Shown here in pieces: positions 29,748-38,131 of a stretch of 64,000 nt of DNA. This DNA is from Micromonospora cabrerizensis (lineage in GTDB: Bacteria > Actinomycetota > Actinomycetes > Mycobacteriales > Micromonosporaceae), in the NCBI RefSeq assembly GCF_022230955.1, contig NZ_JAKKFI010000049.1, forward strand, positions 1 to 64,000. Reading direction: 5' to 3'. The translations under genes were made by a program, and so were the position numbers. Below the pieces are notes generated by a model, which ran no database searches, had not been told where the DNA came from, and saw only the letters and a program-made list of their open reading frames with translations. Within the stretch, counting starts at the first letter, position 1. Each line of letters starts with the position of its first letter.

Positions 29748-31010
29748 TCAGTTCAGCCGTTCGAGGACCATGGCCATGCCCTGGCCGCCGCCGACGCACA
29801 TCGTCTCCAGACCGATGGTCTTGTCGTGCCACTCCAGGGCGTTGAGCAGGGTGCCGGTGATCCGGGCGCCGGTCATACCGAACGGGTGGCCGACGGCGAT
29901 CGCGCCGCCCATCACGTTCAGCTTCTCCTCCGGGATGCCCAACTGGCGGTAGGAGGGGATGACCTGCGCGGCGAACGCCTCGTTGATCTCGACGAGGTCG
30001 ACGTCGTCGATGGTCATGCCGGCCCGTTCCAAAGCCTGCCGGGACGCCTCGACCGGCCCGAGACCCATGATCTCCGGCGACAGGGCGGTCACACCGGTGG
30101 AGACGATCCGGGCCAGCGGGGTGAGCCCCAACTCCTCGGCCCGCTGGGCGCTCATCACCACCACGGCGGCCGCGCCGTCGTTGAGCGGGCAGCAGTTACC
30201 CGCGGTGATCCGGCCGTCCGGGCGGAACACCGGCTTGAGACCGGAGACCGCGTCGAGGGTGACGCCGGCACGGGGACCGTCGTCGGTGCTCACCACGGTG
30301 CCGTTCGGCGTGGTGACCGGGGTGATCTCCCGGGCCCAGAAGCCGTCGGCGATGGCCTTCTCGGCGAGGTTCTGGCTGCGTACGCCGAACTCGTCCATGT
30401 CGGCGCGGCTCACGTCGTGAACCTGGGCCAGGTTTTCCGCGGTCTGCCCCATGGTCAGGTAGATGTCGGGCAGCTCACCGGCCTCACGCGGGTCGGCCCA
30501 GACCTCGGCGCCGCCCTGCGCGCGGCGCTTCGAGCGTTCGGCGGCCGCACCGAAGCGCGGGTTCTCCCAGCCGCCGCCGACGAGGGCCTGCGCCTCGGGA
30601 GGCAACCCGTCGGAGCTGCCCCGGGCGTAGCGGGAGACCATCTCCACGCCGGCGGAGACGAACACGTCACCCTCGCCGGCCCGGATCGCGTGCATCGCCA
30701 TCCGGGTGGTCTGCAACGACGAGGCGCAGTAGCGGGTCAGCGTGGCGCCGGGCACAGTGTCCAGACCGAGCAGTGTGGACACCACCCGCGCCATGTTGAA
30801 GCCCTGCTCGCCACCGGGCAGGCCACACCCGAGGTAGAGGTCGTCGATCGTGGTCGGGTCGAGTTGGGGGATCTTGTCCAGGGCTGCCTGGACGATGGTC
30901 GCGGCGAGGTCGTCGGAGCGGACGTCGCGCAGGGACCCCTTGTGCGCCCGGCCGATGGGGGAGCGGGCGGTGGCGACGATGACGGCGTCGCGGGACGACT
31001 CAATCGGCAT
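29748..31010 (-). CDS. acetyl-CoA C-acyltransferase (thiolase)
   Basis: The 420-residue thiolase catalyses thiolytic cleavage of 3-ketoacyl-CoA or its reverse. The nucleophile Cys95 is in LTRYCASSLQT, the conserved NEAFAAQVIPSYRQL is present, the catalytic His is in GHPFGMTGAR, and the second catalytic Cys is in CVGGGQGMAM. Position next to an SGNH-hydrolase gene matches mycobacterial fadA3 (Rv1074c), so fatty-acid beta-oxidation is the likely pathway. The ATG at 31010 lies 6 nt after a TAACGT hexamer and so may be leaderless. Confidence 0.93.
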   Translation of the reverse strand: MPIESSRDAVIVATARSPIGRAHKGSLRDVRSDDLAATIVQAALDKIPQLDPTTIDDLYLGCGLPGGEQGFNMARVVSTLLGLDTVPGATLTRYCASSLQTTRMAMHAIRAGEGDVFVSAGVEMVSRYARGSSDGLPPEAQALVGGGWENPRFGAAAERSKRRAQGGAEVWADPREAGELPDIYLTMGQTAENLAQVHDVSRADMDEFGVRSQNLAEKAIADGFWAREITPVTTPNGTVVSTDDGPRAGVTLDAVSGLKPVFRPDGRITAGNCCPLNDGAAAVVVMSAQRAEELGLTPLARIVSTGVTALSPEIMGLGPVEASRQALERAGMTIDDVDLVEINEAFAAQVIPSYRQLGIPEEKLNVMGGAIAVGHPFGMTGARITGTLLNALEWHDKTIGLETMCVGGGQGMAMVLERLN

Positions 31011-31016
31011 GGACCA

Positions 31017-31022
31017 ACGTTA
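31017..31022 (-). promoter_or_regulatory. -10 element of a leaderless thiolase promoter
   Basis: On the minus strand TAACGT lies 6 nt before the ATG at 31010. Confidence 0.5.
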
Positions 31023-31088
31023 ACCCGCCGGTAACATGGCGCGGAAGAAGCCGGCGCGGCGGGAAATGTCACCCTGGCCGGGAACGAT

Positions 31089-31901
31089 CTAGCGGCGGGT
31101 GGCGACCGTCGCGGCGGCGGCGACGGCGGGCAGCAGCGCGTGCGCCCACACCCGGTAACCGTCCGCGGAGGGGTGGAAGCCGTCGTGGCAGAGCGTCCCC
31201 GCGTCGGCCCGGAACACCGGCCCGGTCTCCGTGGCCAGGTCGACCACCGAGCCGCCAGCGTCCAGCACGGCCGTGGTCTGCGCGCGGGCCATCCGCCGAC
31301 CGGCCCAGCCGACCACCTGACGCAGCGGAGGCGCGATGGCACGCACCGCCCCGAGATCGGGGCACGTGCCCACCACCACCTCGACCCGCGCCTCCCGCAG
31401 TCGGTGCACCGCGGCGGCGAGATAGGCCGCCGAGTCGGCGGGCCGGCGCAGCCCGGTGGCGTCGTTCGCACCGATCAGGATCAGCGCCACGTCGGGCCGC
31501 TCACCGAGCAGGGCCCGGGCCACCTGCGTGGCCAGGTCCGTCGAGCGGGAACCGGAGACGCCGACACTGGACAGGTGCACCCGCCGGCCGGTCGGGCCCT
31601 CGGCGAGCAGGTTGGCCAACTGCCCGCCGATGGTGTCCTCCAGGCGGTCGACACCCACGCCCAACGCCGACGAGTCACCGAGCAGCACCAGCCGCAACGG
31701 CGGGGCGCCAGCCCGGCCGACCGTGGCCCGCAGGGCCAGCCCCAGCTCCGGTTCGGCGTACCGCCGGTGGCGGGCCACGAACGCCTCGCCGGCCAGGACG
31801 GCAGCACCGCCCACGGTGCCGGCGAGCAGCGAGAACGCCGCCGCCCGACCCAGTCGGCCGGCGACGCCGGAGATCACGCCCCGCTCGCTGCGCTCGTTCA
31901 T
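31089..31901 (-). CDS. SGNH/GDSL-family hydrolase
   Basis: The 270-residue hydrolase has an N-terminal membrane anchor or uncleaved signal (AAAFSLLAGTVGGAAVLAGE) and the four SGNH blocks. The nucleophile Ser is in LVLLGDSSALGVGV, the oxyanion Gly is near SVGVSGSRS, the Asn is in LIGANDATG, and the Asp-x-x-His pair is in HDGFHPSADGY. It should hydrolyse an ester, perhaps of lipid or envelope polysaccharide, on the outer face of the membrane. The ATG overlaps the stop of the upstream paralogue and has GGAGGGA before it. The order next to a thiolase matches Rv1075c-Rv1074c. Confidence 0.88.
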   Translation of the reverse strand: MNERSERGVISGVAGRLGRAAAFSLLAGTVGGAAVLAGEAFVARHRRYAEPELGLALRATVGRAGAPPLRLVLLGDSSALGVGVDRLEDTIGGQLANLLAEGPTGRRVHLSSVGVSGSRSTDLATQVARALLGERPDVALILIGANDATGLRRPADSAAYLAAAVHRLREARVEVVVGTCPDLGAVRAIAPPLRQVVGWAGRRMARAQTTAVLDAGGSVVDLATETGPVFRADAGTLCHDGFHPSADGYRVWAHALLPAVAAAATVATRR

Positions 31902-32950
31902 GCCAGTCCCTCCACTGTCGAGGTGTCCGAGGCGGGCCCGTGCTGAGGCACCGCACCGACACCGAAGAACGCCCGCCGGCGCAACTGCGCCCACCGGCCC
32001 GCCGGCCCTCGGTCGCGACCCCGGACCTGGGTGCCGCTGACCTCCGTGCCGGCGTGCCGGGCCGCCTGTTGCGCGGCCTCCGGCAGCGACCGTACGCCCT
32101 CGCCCCGGGTCGGTGTAACCCGTCGTTCCTGCCCCGTGCCGAGCGCGGAGAGCACCGTCGGCAGGAGCGCCGCGGCGGCCATCGCGTAACCCTCGGCGGA
32201 GGGGTGGAACCGGTCCCAGGCGAACATCCGGGTCGGCTCGGCGGTGAACCGGGGGCCGAGCAGATCTCCGAGGGAGACCGTCCAACCGCCCGCCTCCACC
32301 ACCGCGACCGTCTGGGCCGCGGCGAGTTGGCGGCTCCACCGGTGTGCCAGCCAGCGCAGCGGAGGTTGGATCGGGCGGATCGCACCCAGGTCGGGGCAGG
32401 TGCCGACGACCACCTCGCAGCCGGCGTCGCGCAGCGTGTGCACCGCCTCGACCAGGTAGCGCACCGCCAGCCCACGTGGGGTGCGGTTGGTGATGTCGTT
32501 GCCGCCGATGAGGATCACCGCGATGTCGGGTCGGCACTCGAGCGCGGCCTCCACCTGGTGCCGCAGCGCCGAGGAGATGGCACCGACCACCGCGAAGCGG
32601 TGCAGTCGCACCGGTCGGTGCAGCCGACGGGACAGGCCGGTGGCGAGCAGCGCGCCGGGAGTCTCCCGGCGGCGGTGCACCCCGTAGCCGGCCGCTGAGG
32701 AGTCACCGAGCACGACCATCGTGAGCGCGGGGCCGGGGAACTTCGCGCCGTACATCCCGTCGCAGCGCGGCGGTGGCGCCTCGGCCATCGGGATGGTGCG
32801 CCGGGCCTGCCGGGCCTGGCCGAGCAGCACCCCGCCGGTCGCCATCGCGGCCGCCGCGGTGGCGCCCGTCCCGATGGCCGCCAGGCGGGCGAACCGCCGG
32901 GCCTGCCGCCAGTGCTCACCGCCGGGTACGACGGAATCAGCCACCCCCAT
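31898..32950 (-). CDS. SGNH/GDSL-family hydrolase, paralogue with C-terminal extension
   Basis: The 350-residue enzyme has an N-terminal anchor near residues 22-42 (LAAIGTGATAAAAMATGGVL). The SGNH blocks are VVLGDSSAAGYGV, LIGGNDITNRTP and WDRFHPSAEGY. It is about 80 residues longer than the neighbour because of an Arg/Gly-rich C-terminal tail with no recognised domain. The two genes overlap as ATGA and are diverged duplicates; complementary or partnered substrates are plausible. ATG 32950 lies 6 nt after a TAATGT hexamer. Confidence 0.87.
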   Translation of the reverse strand: MGVADSVVPGGEHWRQARRFARLAAIGTGATAAAAMATGGVLLGQARQARRTIPMAEAPPPRCDGMYGAKFPGPALTMVVLGDSSAAGYGVHRRRETPGALLATGLSRRLHRPVRLHRFAVVGAISSALRHQVEAALECRPDIAVILIGGNDITNRTPRGLAVRYLVEAVHTLRDAGCEVVVGTCPDLGAIRPIQPPLRWLAHRWSRQLAAAQTVAVVEAGGWTVSLGDLLGPRFTAEPTRMFAWDRFHPSAEGYAMAAAALLPTVLSALGTGQERRVTPTRGEGVRSLPEAAQQAARHAGTEVSGTQVRGRDRGPAGRWAQLRRRAFFGVGAVPQHGPASDTSTVEGLA

Positions 32951-32956
32951 ACCGCG

Positions 32957-32962
32957 ACATTA
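32957..32962 (-). promoter_or_regulatory. -10 element of the leaderless SGNH operon promoter
   Basis: TAATGT on the minus strand lies 6 nt upstream of ATG 32950. It would drive both overlapping hydrolase genes. Confidence 0.55.
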
Positions 32963-33100
32963 TCGCGCCGGCCCGACACGCCGCTGTCGTCGCGACGGCA
33001 CTCGGGTGCCTGGAAACCGACGCGGCGGGGTATCTGTGCAGGAGAGGCCGGCCGACTTGCGCCGACCCGCCACGCTGATCCGGCGGAGAGGAGCGCGACG

Positions 33101-33457
33101 ATGGGGAAGACACTGAAGCGCAGCGCGGCGTTCACGGCCCTCGCGCGGGCACTGGCGGCTGGGGCCCGTGGTGGGCCGTCGTTGGGCACGCGGTTGGCCG
33201 CGTTGCCCCGGATGATCCGGGCCACCACCAAGGGGGAGTACGACGGCGGCCTTCGGCTGGCCCTGATGACCGCGGCGACGGCGTACATCGTCTCGCCGAT
33301 CGACCTGCTGCCGGAGATCCCGCTGGCGATCTTCGGGCTCGCCGACGACGCAGTCATGATCACGTGGTTGGCGGGCAGCGTGCTCGCCGAGACCGATCGC
33401 TTCCTCGAGTGGGAAGCGCGCCGCAGCTCGGTCATCCCCGGGGGGCTGGTGCCCTGA
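33101..33457 (+). CDS. YkvA/DUF1232 family membrane protein
   Basis: The 118-residue protein contains the DUF1232 core (ALMTAATAYIVSPIDLLPE, GLADDAVMITWLAGSVL). This is a hydrophobic hairpin with the conserved SPIDLLPE and DD residues. The N-terminal region is basic and amphipathic. The function of YkvA proteins is unknown; some are membrane associated. The ATG has GGAGAGGAG upstream. It precedes cbs by 71 nt and may share its transcript. Confidence 0.82.
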   Translation: MGKTLKRSAAFTALARALAAGARGGPSLGTRLAALPRMIRATTKGEYDGGLRLALMTAATAYIVSPIDLLPEIPLAIFGLADDAVMITWLAGSVLAETDRFLEWEARRSSVIPGGLVP

Positions 33458-33528
33458 CGGCACGTACGCTGGGCGCGAGGAAACGTCTGCCCGGCCGCCG
33501 TCGCCGGCGCCGCAACGAAGGGCACACC

Positions 33529-34899
33529 GTGCAGTACTACGACAACGTCGTCGACATGATCGGCAACACCCCGCTGGTACGTCTGCGTAACGTCACCGAG
33601 GGCATCCAGGCCACCGTGCTCGCCAAGGTGGAGTACGTCAACCCGGGCGGCTCGGTGAAGGACCGGATCGCGCTGCGGATGGTGGAGGACGCCGAGGCCG
33701 CCGGCCTGCTCCGGCCCGGCGGCACCATCGTCGAGCCGACGAGTGGCAACACCGGCGTCGGGCTGGCCCTGGTGGCCCAGCTCAAGGGCTACAAGTGCGT
33801 CTTCGTCTGCCCTGACAAGGTCAGCCAGGACAAGCAGGACGTGCTCCGGGCGTACGGCGCCGAGGTGGTGGTCTGCCCGACCGCTGTCGCTCCGGAGGAC
33901 CCCCGCTCGTACTACAACGTCTCCGACCGGCTGACCCGCGAGATCCCCGGCGCCTGGAAGCCCAACCAGTACAGCAACCCGGCCAACCCGCGCTCGCACT
34001 ACGAGACCACCGGTCCGGAGCTGTGGAAGCAGACCGAGGGCGGGCTCACCCACTTCGTGACCGGGGTGGGCACCGGCGGCACGATCTCCGGCATCGGGCG
34101 CTACCTCAAGGAGGCGTCCGAGGGCCGGGTGCGCATCATCGGCGCCGATCCGGAGGGTTCGGTCTACTCCGGGGGCACCGGCCGTCCGTACCTGGTGGAG
34201 GGCGTCGGCGAGGACTTCTGGCCGGAGACGTACGACCAGGGTGTCGCCGACGAGATCGTCGAGGTGTCCGACAAGGCGTCCTTCGAGATGACCCGGCGCC
34301 TGGCCCGCGAGGAGGGGCTGCTGGTCGGTGGCTCCTGCGGGATGGCGGTGGTCGCCGCGCTGGAGGTCGCCCGCAAGGCCGGCCCGGACGACGTGGTGGT
34401 GGTGCTGCTGCCGGACGGCGGCCGGGGCTACCTCTCGAAGATCTTCAACGACTCGTGGATGGCCCGGTACGGCTTCCTCGACAACTCCGGTGCCGAGCCG
34501 ACCGTGGCCGACGCGCTGGCCAGCAAGCCGGGCGGGCTGCCCGAGCTGGTGCACGTGCACCCGACCGAGACGGTCCGCGACGCGATCGACTACATGCGCG
34601 AGTACGGGGTCTCGCAGCTGCCGGTGCTCAAGGCCGAGCCGCCGGTGGTGACCGGTGAGGTCGCCGGCTCGATCGCCGAGCGGGATCTGCTCGACGCGCT
34701 CTTCACCGGCCAGGCCCACCTGCACGACACCATCGAGCGGCACATGGGCGACCCGCTGCCGATGATCGGTGGCGGTCAGCCGGTCAGCGAGGCCGTCGGC
34801 CTGTTGGAGAAGTCCGACGCCGCGCTGGTCCTGGTCGACGGCAAGCCCAAGGGAGTCCTCACCCGCCAGGACCTCCTGGCCCACCTGGGCGCCCACTAA
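33529..34899 (+). CDS. cbs: cystathionine beta-synthase
   Basis: The 456-residue PLP enzyme condenses serine and homocysteine to cystathionine (reverse transsulphuration). The PLP Lys44 is in GGSVKDRIALR, the substrate loop is EPTSGNTGVGLALVAQ, and the phosphate loop is GVGTGGTISGIGRYL. The C-terminal part from about residue 335 holds a pair of CBS domains (VHVHPTETVRDAIDYMREYG, MIGGGQPVSEAVGLLEKSD), a regulatory module. No N-terminal haem domain is present, as in other bacterial forms. GTG 33529 follows GAAGGG. A cystathionine gamma-synthase gene lies 4.4 kb downstream. Confidence 0.94.
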   Translation: MQYYDNVVDMIGNTPLVRLRNVTEGIQATVLAKVEYVNPGGSVKDRIALRMVEDAEAAGLLRPGGTIVEPTSGNTGVGLALVAQLKGYKCVFVCPDKVSQDKQDVLRAYGAEVVVCPTAVAPEDPRSYYNVSDRLTREIPGAWKPNQYSNPANPRSHYETTGPELWKQTEGGLTHFVTGVGTGGTISGIGRYLKEASEGRVRIIGADPEGSVYSGGTGRPYLVEGVGEDFWPETYDQGVADEIVEVSDKASFEMTRRLAREEGLLVGGSCGMAVVAALEVARKAGPDDVVVVLLPDGGRGYLSKIFNDSWMARYGFLDNSGAEPTVADALASKPGGLPELVHVHPTETVRDAIDYMREYGVSQLPVLKAEPPVVTGEVAGSIAERDLLDALFTGQAHLHDTIERHMGDPLPMIGGGQPVSEAVGLLEKSDAALVLVDGKPKGVLTRQDLLAHLGAH

Positions 34900-34933
34900 C
34901 CCGCGCCCCCACCCCCGCCCCGCCCCACGCCTG

Positions 34934-35006
34934 GTCGATCAAGAGTTGTGGTGGTGCGCATTCGGGTACCCGTGCCCAAAGCGCCCACCACAACTCCATG
35001 ATCGAC
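34934..35006. repeat. large inverted repeat (GTTGTGGTG type, copy 2)
   Basis: The left arm GTCGATCAAGAGTTGTGGTG (34934-34953) pairs with the right arm CACCACAACTCCATGATCGAC (34986-35006), apart from a one-base bulge and one neighbouring mismatch. It is the same element as at 25404-25478, with an unrelated loop. It sits between convergent cbs and the GNAT gene. Confidence 0.85.
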
Positions 35007-35048
35007 GGGGTCCGGGTGGGGGATCGACGGGGGTGGGGGTGGGGGTTG

Positions 35049-35558
35049 TTAGAGGGGGCGGGTGTAGCGGAGCTGGCGGGTTTGTGCTGATCCGATCGCC
35101 TCGTCCCGCTCGTCGCCGGTCGGGGTCCAGCCACCGCGCTCGTAGAAGGCGCGGGCGTTCGCGTTGTCGGCCAGCACCCAGAGTGCCGCGCGACGCCAAC
35201 CACGGGCCCGCATGGCGTCCAGGGCGTCCACCATGAGCGCGCGGCCGGTGCCCCGGCCCTGCTCGCCCGGGTCGAGATGGATCGCGTTGAGCAACCCGGT
35301 GACCGGGTCGTCCTCGTCGTCCGGGCCGAGGTGGCTGAACCCGACCAACGCCCCGGCCCGCTCGGCCACGATCATCCGGTGGGTGGCCCGCTCCCAGTGC
35401 CACCGCTCGGCCCAGTAGTGCCCCATCGCCTCCGGTGTCGGGTCGGCCAGCGCCTCGGCCGACAGGAACGAGGAGTACGTGGCGACGCGGGAGCGTTGGT
35501 GCAGGGCGCCCACCGCCATCAGGTCGTCACCGGTTGCTGGGCGGAGCGTGACGGTCAT
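35049..35558 (-). CDS. GNAT family N-acetyltransferase
   Basis: The 169-residue GNAT protein shows [17 protein letters not shown] at the start and an acetyl-CoA binding loop [20 protein letters not shown] preceded by LLNAIHLD. The C-terminal motif is [19 protein letters not shown], typical of this superfamily. The substrate could be a small molecule or a protein amine and cannot be read from sequence. Its ATG overlaps the stop of the RNase Z gene (ATGA), so the two are translated together. Confidence 0.87.
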   Translation of the reverse strand: MTVTLRPATGDDLMAVGALHQRSRVATYSSFLSAEALADPTPEAMGHYWAERWHWERATHRMIVAERAGALVGFSHLGPDDEDDPVTGLLNAIHLDPGEQGRGTGRALMVDALDAMRARGWRRAALWVLADNANARAFYERGGWTPTGDERDEAIGSAQTRQLRYTRPL

Positions 35559-36484
35559 CCGGCCGAGGCTACCCGGCGGGGTGGAAGCTGCACCACGGTC
35601 AGGTCCTCCGCGATGATCAGATCACCGTCGAAGTGCTCGCGCGCCTCGTCGTGGAACCGGCGCGAATCGGAGTAGCGCTGGGAGAAGTGGGTGAGCACGA
35701 GCCGGCGTACCCCGGACTCGGTCGCCACGCGGGCGGCCTGCGCCGCGGTCAGGTGGCCGACCTCGGCGGCGAGCGCGGCCTCCGACTCCAGGAAGGTCGA
35801 CTCGATGACCAGCAGGTCGGCGTGCTCGGCGAGGGCGTACACCCCGTCGCAGAGGCCGGTGTCCATCACGAACGCGAACCGCTGCCCCGGCCGGGGCTCG
35901 CTCACCTCGTCGCGGGTGACGCGACGCCCGTCGAGGTCCAAGTGCCCGACGCGGATCAGCTCGCCGACGGCCGGCCCAGCGATGCCGTACGCGGACAGCT
36001 TCTCCGGCAGCATCCGGTGGCCGTCCGGCTCGATGAGCCGGTAGCCGTACGTCTCGATGGGGTGTCGCAGCCGGCGTGCCTCCAGCGTGCCGCAGCTCAA
36101 CGCGATCCGTTGTCCGTCCGTCTCGATCGGGGTGACCTGGAGCTCGGCGGTCTCGTAGAAGGAGGTCGCGTGCCGGAGCCGGGCGAAGTATTCGGCGCCG
36201 CCGGCCGGGAAGTGCACGGCTACCGGGTGCGGCACGCGGTCCAGGGAGAGTCGCTGGATGGTGCCGGGCAGGCCGAGGCAGTGGTCGCCGTGGAAGTGGG
36301 TGACGCAGATCCGGGTGAGGTCGGTGGCGGTGACAGTGGTGTGCAGGAGCTGACGCTGGCTGCCCTCACCCGGGTCGAAGAGGATCACCTCGTCGTCCCA
36401 GCGCAACACGTACCCGTTGTGGTTGCGCTGACGGGTCGGCGCCTGGCTGGCCGTCCCGAGCACCACCAGCTCGCGCATGGACAT
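35555..36484 (-). CDS. rnz: ribonuclease Z
   Basis: The 309-residue metallo-beta-lactamase-fold endonuclease removes 3' trailers from tRNA precursors, which matters for tRNAs that lack an encoded CCA, like the tRNA-Leu in this window. The zinc motif [13 protein letters not shown] is near residue 62. Further ligands are in [10 protein letters not shown] and the C-terminal [13 protein letters not shown]-terminal [19 protein letters not shown] is typical of RNase Z. ATG 36484 has GGAGGA 6 nt upstream; ATG 36478 is an alternative. The gene has a structured leader. Confidence 0.92.
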   Translation of the reverse strand: MSMRELVVLGTASQAPTRQRNHNGYVLRWDDEVILFDPGEGSQRQLLHTTVTATDLTRICVTHFHGDHCLGLPGTIQRLSLDRVPHPVAVHFPAGGAEYFARLRHATSFYETAELQVTPIETDGQRIALSCGTLEARRLRHPIETYGYRLIEPDGHRMLPEKLSAYGIAGPAVGELIRVGHLDLDGRRVTRDEVSEPRPGQRFAFVMDTGLCDGVYALAEHADLLVIESTFLESEAALAAEVGHLTAAQAARVATESGVRRLVLTHFSQRYSDSRRFHDEAREHFDGDLIIAEDLTVVQLPPRRVASAG

Positions 36485-36507
36485 CGCCGGTCCTCCGGAT
36501 ATGGAGC

Positions 36508-36570
36508 GACCCCCGGGGCGCTCCGCGCATGTGCGCGGGCCGGCTGGACTTGGCCGGCACCCCGGGGGTC
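36508..36570 (-). ncRNA. three-way-junction leader upstream of rnz
   Basis: A perfect 11-bp closing helix (GACCCCCGGGG at 36508-36518 with CCCCGGGGGTC at 36560-36570) encloses two further 6-bp GC hairpins. On the minus strand these are GCCGGC...GCCGGC and CCGCGC-ACAT-GCGCGG. The element ends 23 nt before the rnz start, just upstream of its ribosome site, so it should lie in the 5' untranslated region. It could be a regulatory leader or a terminator-like structure; no known riboswitch class matches by eye. Confidence 0.55.
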
Positions 36571-36796
36571 GGGTGGCTGTCGTGGATTCGCCGCACCGCT
36601 GCCACACGGTCTCGACGATGGTGCTGTTGCCCACCTTGCGGCGGGCCGATCACTGTCGAGGACAGCGGCTAGCTGACAGCCACCTCACGAGTCCGATTGC
36701 TATACAAGTCTGGACCACCTCCCTTCACGTGTACGGCCACGTTATCGAGTTCTCGCCGGGCTCTGCAACGGATTTCGATCACACGGTCAGATGGGA
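36571..36796. other. gene-free upstream region of rnz
   Basis: This part of the 366-bp gap between rnz and msrA has no credible ORF. It is less GC-rich in its right half (36680-36790), where the rnz promoter probably lies, but I cannot point to a convincing -35/-10 pair. Confidence 0.45.
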
Positions 36797-36827
36797 ATGC
36801 CCGGCCGCCTCGTCGACGGCCGGGCAT
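36797..36827 (-). terminator. msrA terminator hairpin
   Basis: Perfect 11-bp arms ATGCCCGGCCG / CGGCCGGGCAT with a 9-nt loop lie 24 nt beyond the msrA stop on the minus strand. Confidence 0.8.
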
Positions 36828-36850
36828 CACGCTGGTGCAGGTGGCGGTGG

Positions 36851-37513
36851 TCAGCCGCCGACTCGGGCGACGCCGACCGGGCAGCTCAGCCCGTTCGGGC
36901 CGTGGTTGCAGTACCCGTTCGGGTTCTTGGTCGGCGCCAGGTACTGCTGGTGGTAGTCCTCAGCGAAGTAGTAGCTGCCGAGCGGGGCGATCTCGGTGGT
37001 GATCTCACCCTTGCCGGCCCGCGTCACGATCGGCTGGAACGCGTCCCGGGACGACTCCGCGGTGGCCCGCTGCTCGTCGGTGGTCGTGTAGATCGCCGAG
37101 CGGTACTGGGTGCCCACGTCGTTGCCCTGACGCATGCCCTGGGTCGGGTCGTGGTTCTCCCAGAAGACCTTCAGCAGATCCTCATAGTTGATCTTGCTGG
37201 GGTCGTACACCACCTGGACGACCTCGGCGTGCCCGGTCCGGCCGGAACACGTCTCCTCGTACGTCGGGTTCTTGGTGACGCCACCCGCGTAGCCGGCGGA
37301 GGTGGTGTAGACGCCGGGCAGCGTCCAGAACAGCCGCTCGGCGCCCCAGAAACAGCCCATACCGAAGACCGCGACCTGCAGGCCCTCCGGGAACGGGCCC
37401 TTCAGCGGGGTGCCCAGCACCTCGTGGCGGTCGGCGACCGGCATGGCGATCGGACGGCCCGGCAGGGCCTGGTCGGGCGAAACCATCTCGGCGTTCATAC
37501 GGCGCAAAAACAC
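36851..37513 (-). CDS. msrA: peptide-methionine (S)-S-oxide reductase MsrA
   Basis: The 220-residue MsrA reduces the S-epimer of methionine sulphoxide in proteins, using thioredoxin or mycothiol-linked systems. The catalytic Cys is in [15 protein letters not shown]. Family sequences [20 protein letters not shown] and [20 protein letters not shown] follow. The C-terminal [16 protein letters not shown] carries the resolving cysteines. An N-terminal extension of about 45 residues is typical of the longer actinobacterial form. GTG 37513 is preceded by GAGAGGAG at 8 nt; ATG 37498 is an alternative. Confidence 0.93.
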   Translation of the reverse strand: MFLRRMNAEMVSPDQALPGRPIAMPVADRHEVLGTPLKGPFPEGLQVAVFGMGCFWGAERLFWTLPGVYTTSAGYAGGVTKNPTYEETCSGRTGHAEVVQVVYDPSKINYEDLLKVFWENHDPTQGMRQGNDVGTQYRSAIYTTTDEQRATAESSRDAFQPIVTRAGKGEITTEIAPLGSYYFAEDYHQQYLAPTKNPNGYCNHGPNGLSCPVGVARVGG

Positions 37514-37588
37514 GTGGGGATCTCCTCTCGTACCTCTCCCAGCGTGTAACACCGGTGGGTCCACCTTCCTTACCCGCGCCGGTGTGAG

Positions 37589-38011
37589 TCAGGCCCCGCC
37601 CGGGAGTGCGGCCGCGACCCGTTCCGCGTGGGCCAGGGCCTCGGCGTCGTCCTCGTAGCGGGTACGCGGCCAGAAGAAGCCCCGCAGCCCGTCGCCCTTG
37701 GTCCGTGGAACCACGTGGGTGTGCAGGTGCGGGACGGACTGGGACACCTTGTTGTTCATCGCCACGAACGTCCCGCCGGCCCCCAGACCGGTCTCCACGG
37801 CCACCGCCAGGCGCTGGACCAGCGCGAAGTAGCCGGGCAGCAGGTCGGGCGGCAGCTCGGCCAGGGTCACCAGGTGAACCCGGGGCACCACCAGGACGTG
37901 CCCCTTGAACACCGGTCGGGTGTCCAGGAACGCCACCCCGTCCGGGGTGTCGGCGACCCGGAACGCCGGCACCTCACCCGCCACGATCCCGCAGAACACG
38001 CACCCGCTCAT
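37589..38011 (-). CDS. HIT family protein
   Basis: The 140-residue histidine-triad protein has a CxxC pair at the start (GCVFCGIVAGEVPA), the segment FLDTRPVFKGHVLVVPRVH and the histidine triad VPHLHTHVVPR. HIT proteins hydrolyse or transfer nucleotides from substrates such as AMP-lysine or dinucleoside polyphosphates. The physiological substrate cannot be read from sequence. The ATG lies 6 nt after a TAACCT hexamer. Confidence 0.9.
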   Translation of the reverse strand: MSGCVFCGIVAGEVPAFRVADTPDGVAFLDTRPVFKGHVLVVPRVHLVTLAELPPDLLPGYFALVQRLAVAVETGLGAGGTFVAMNNKVSQSVPHLHTHVVPRTKGDGLRGFFWPRTRYEDDAEALAHAERVAAALPGGA

Positions 38012-38017
38012 CCGCCC

Positions 38018-38023
38018 AGGTTA
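38018..38023 (-). promoter_or_regulatory. -10 element of a leaderless HIT-gene promoter
   Basis: TAACCT on the minus strand lies 6 nt upstream of ATG 38011. Confidence 0.5.
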
Positions 38024-38131
38024 GGCGGCGGCCCGACGGGACACGCGCCCCCCGCGCCCGCGCGAGCTGTGGTACTCATCTATCGAAATGGATCAGTGCC
38101 GAAAATGACGTGTGCTCCGAAAGGACGAACC

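Noticed and set aside
33458..33528. Riboswitch or T-box upstream of cbs
   Set aside because: The gap is only 71 nt and shows no SAM- or SAH-riboswitch-like motif or antiterminator pair.
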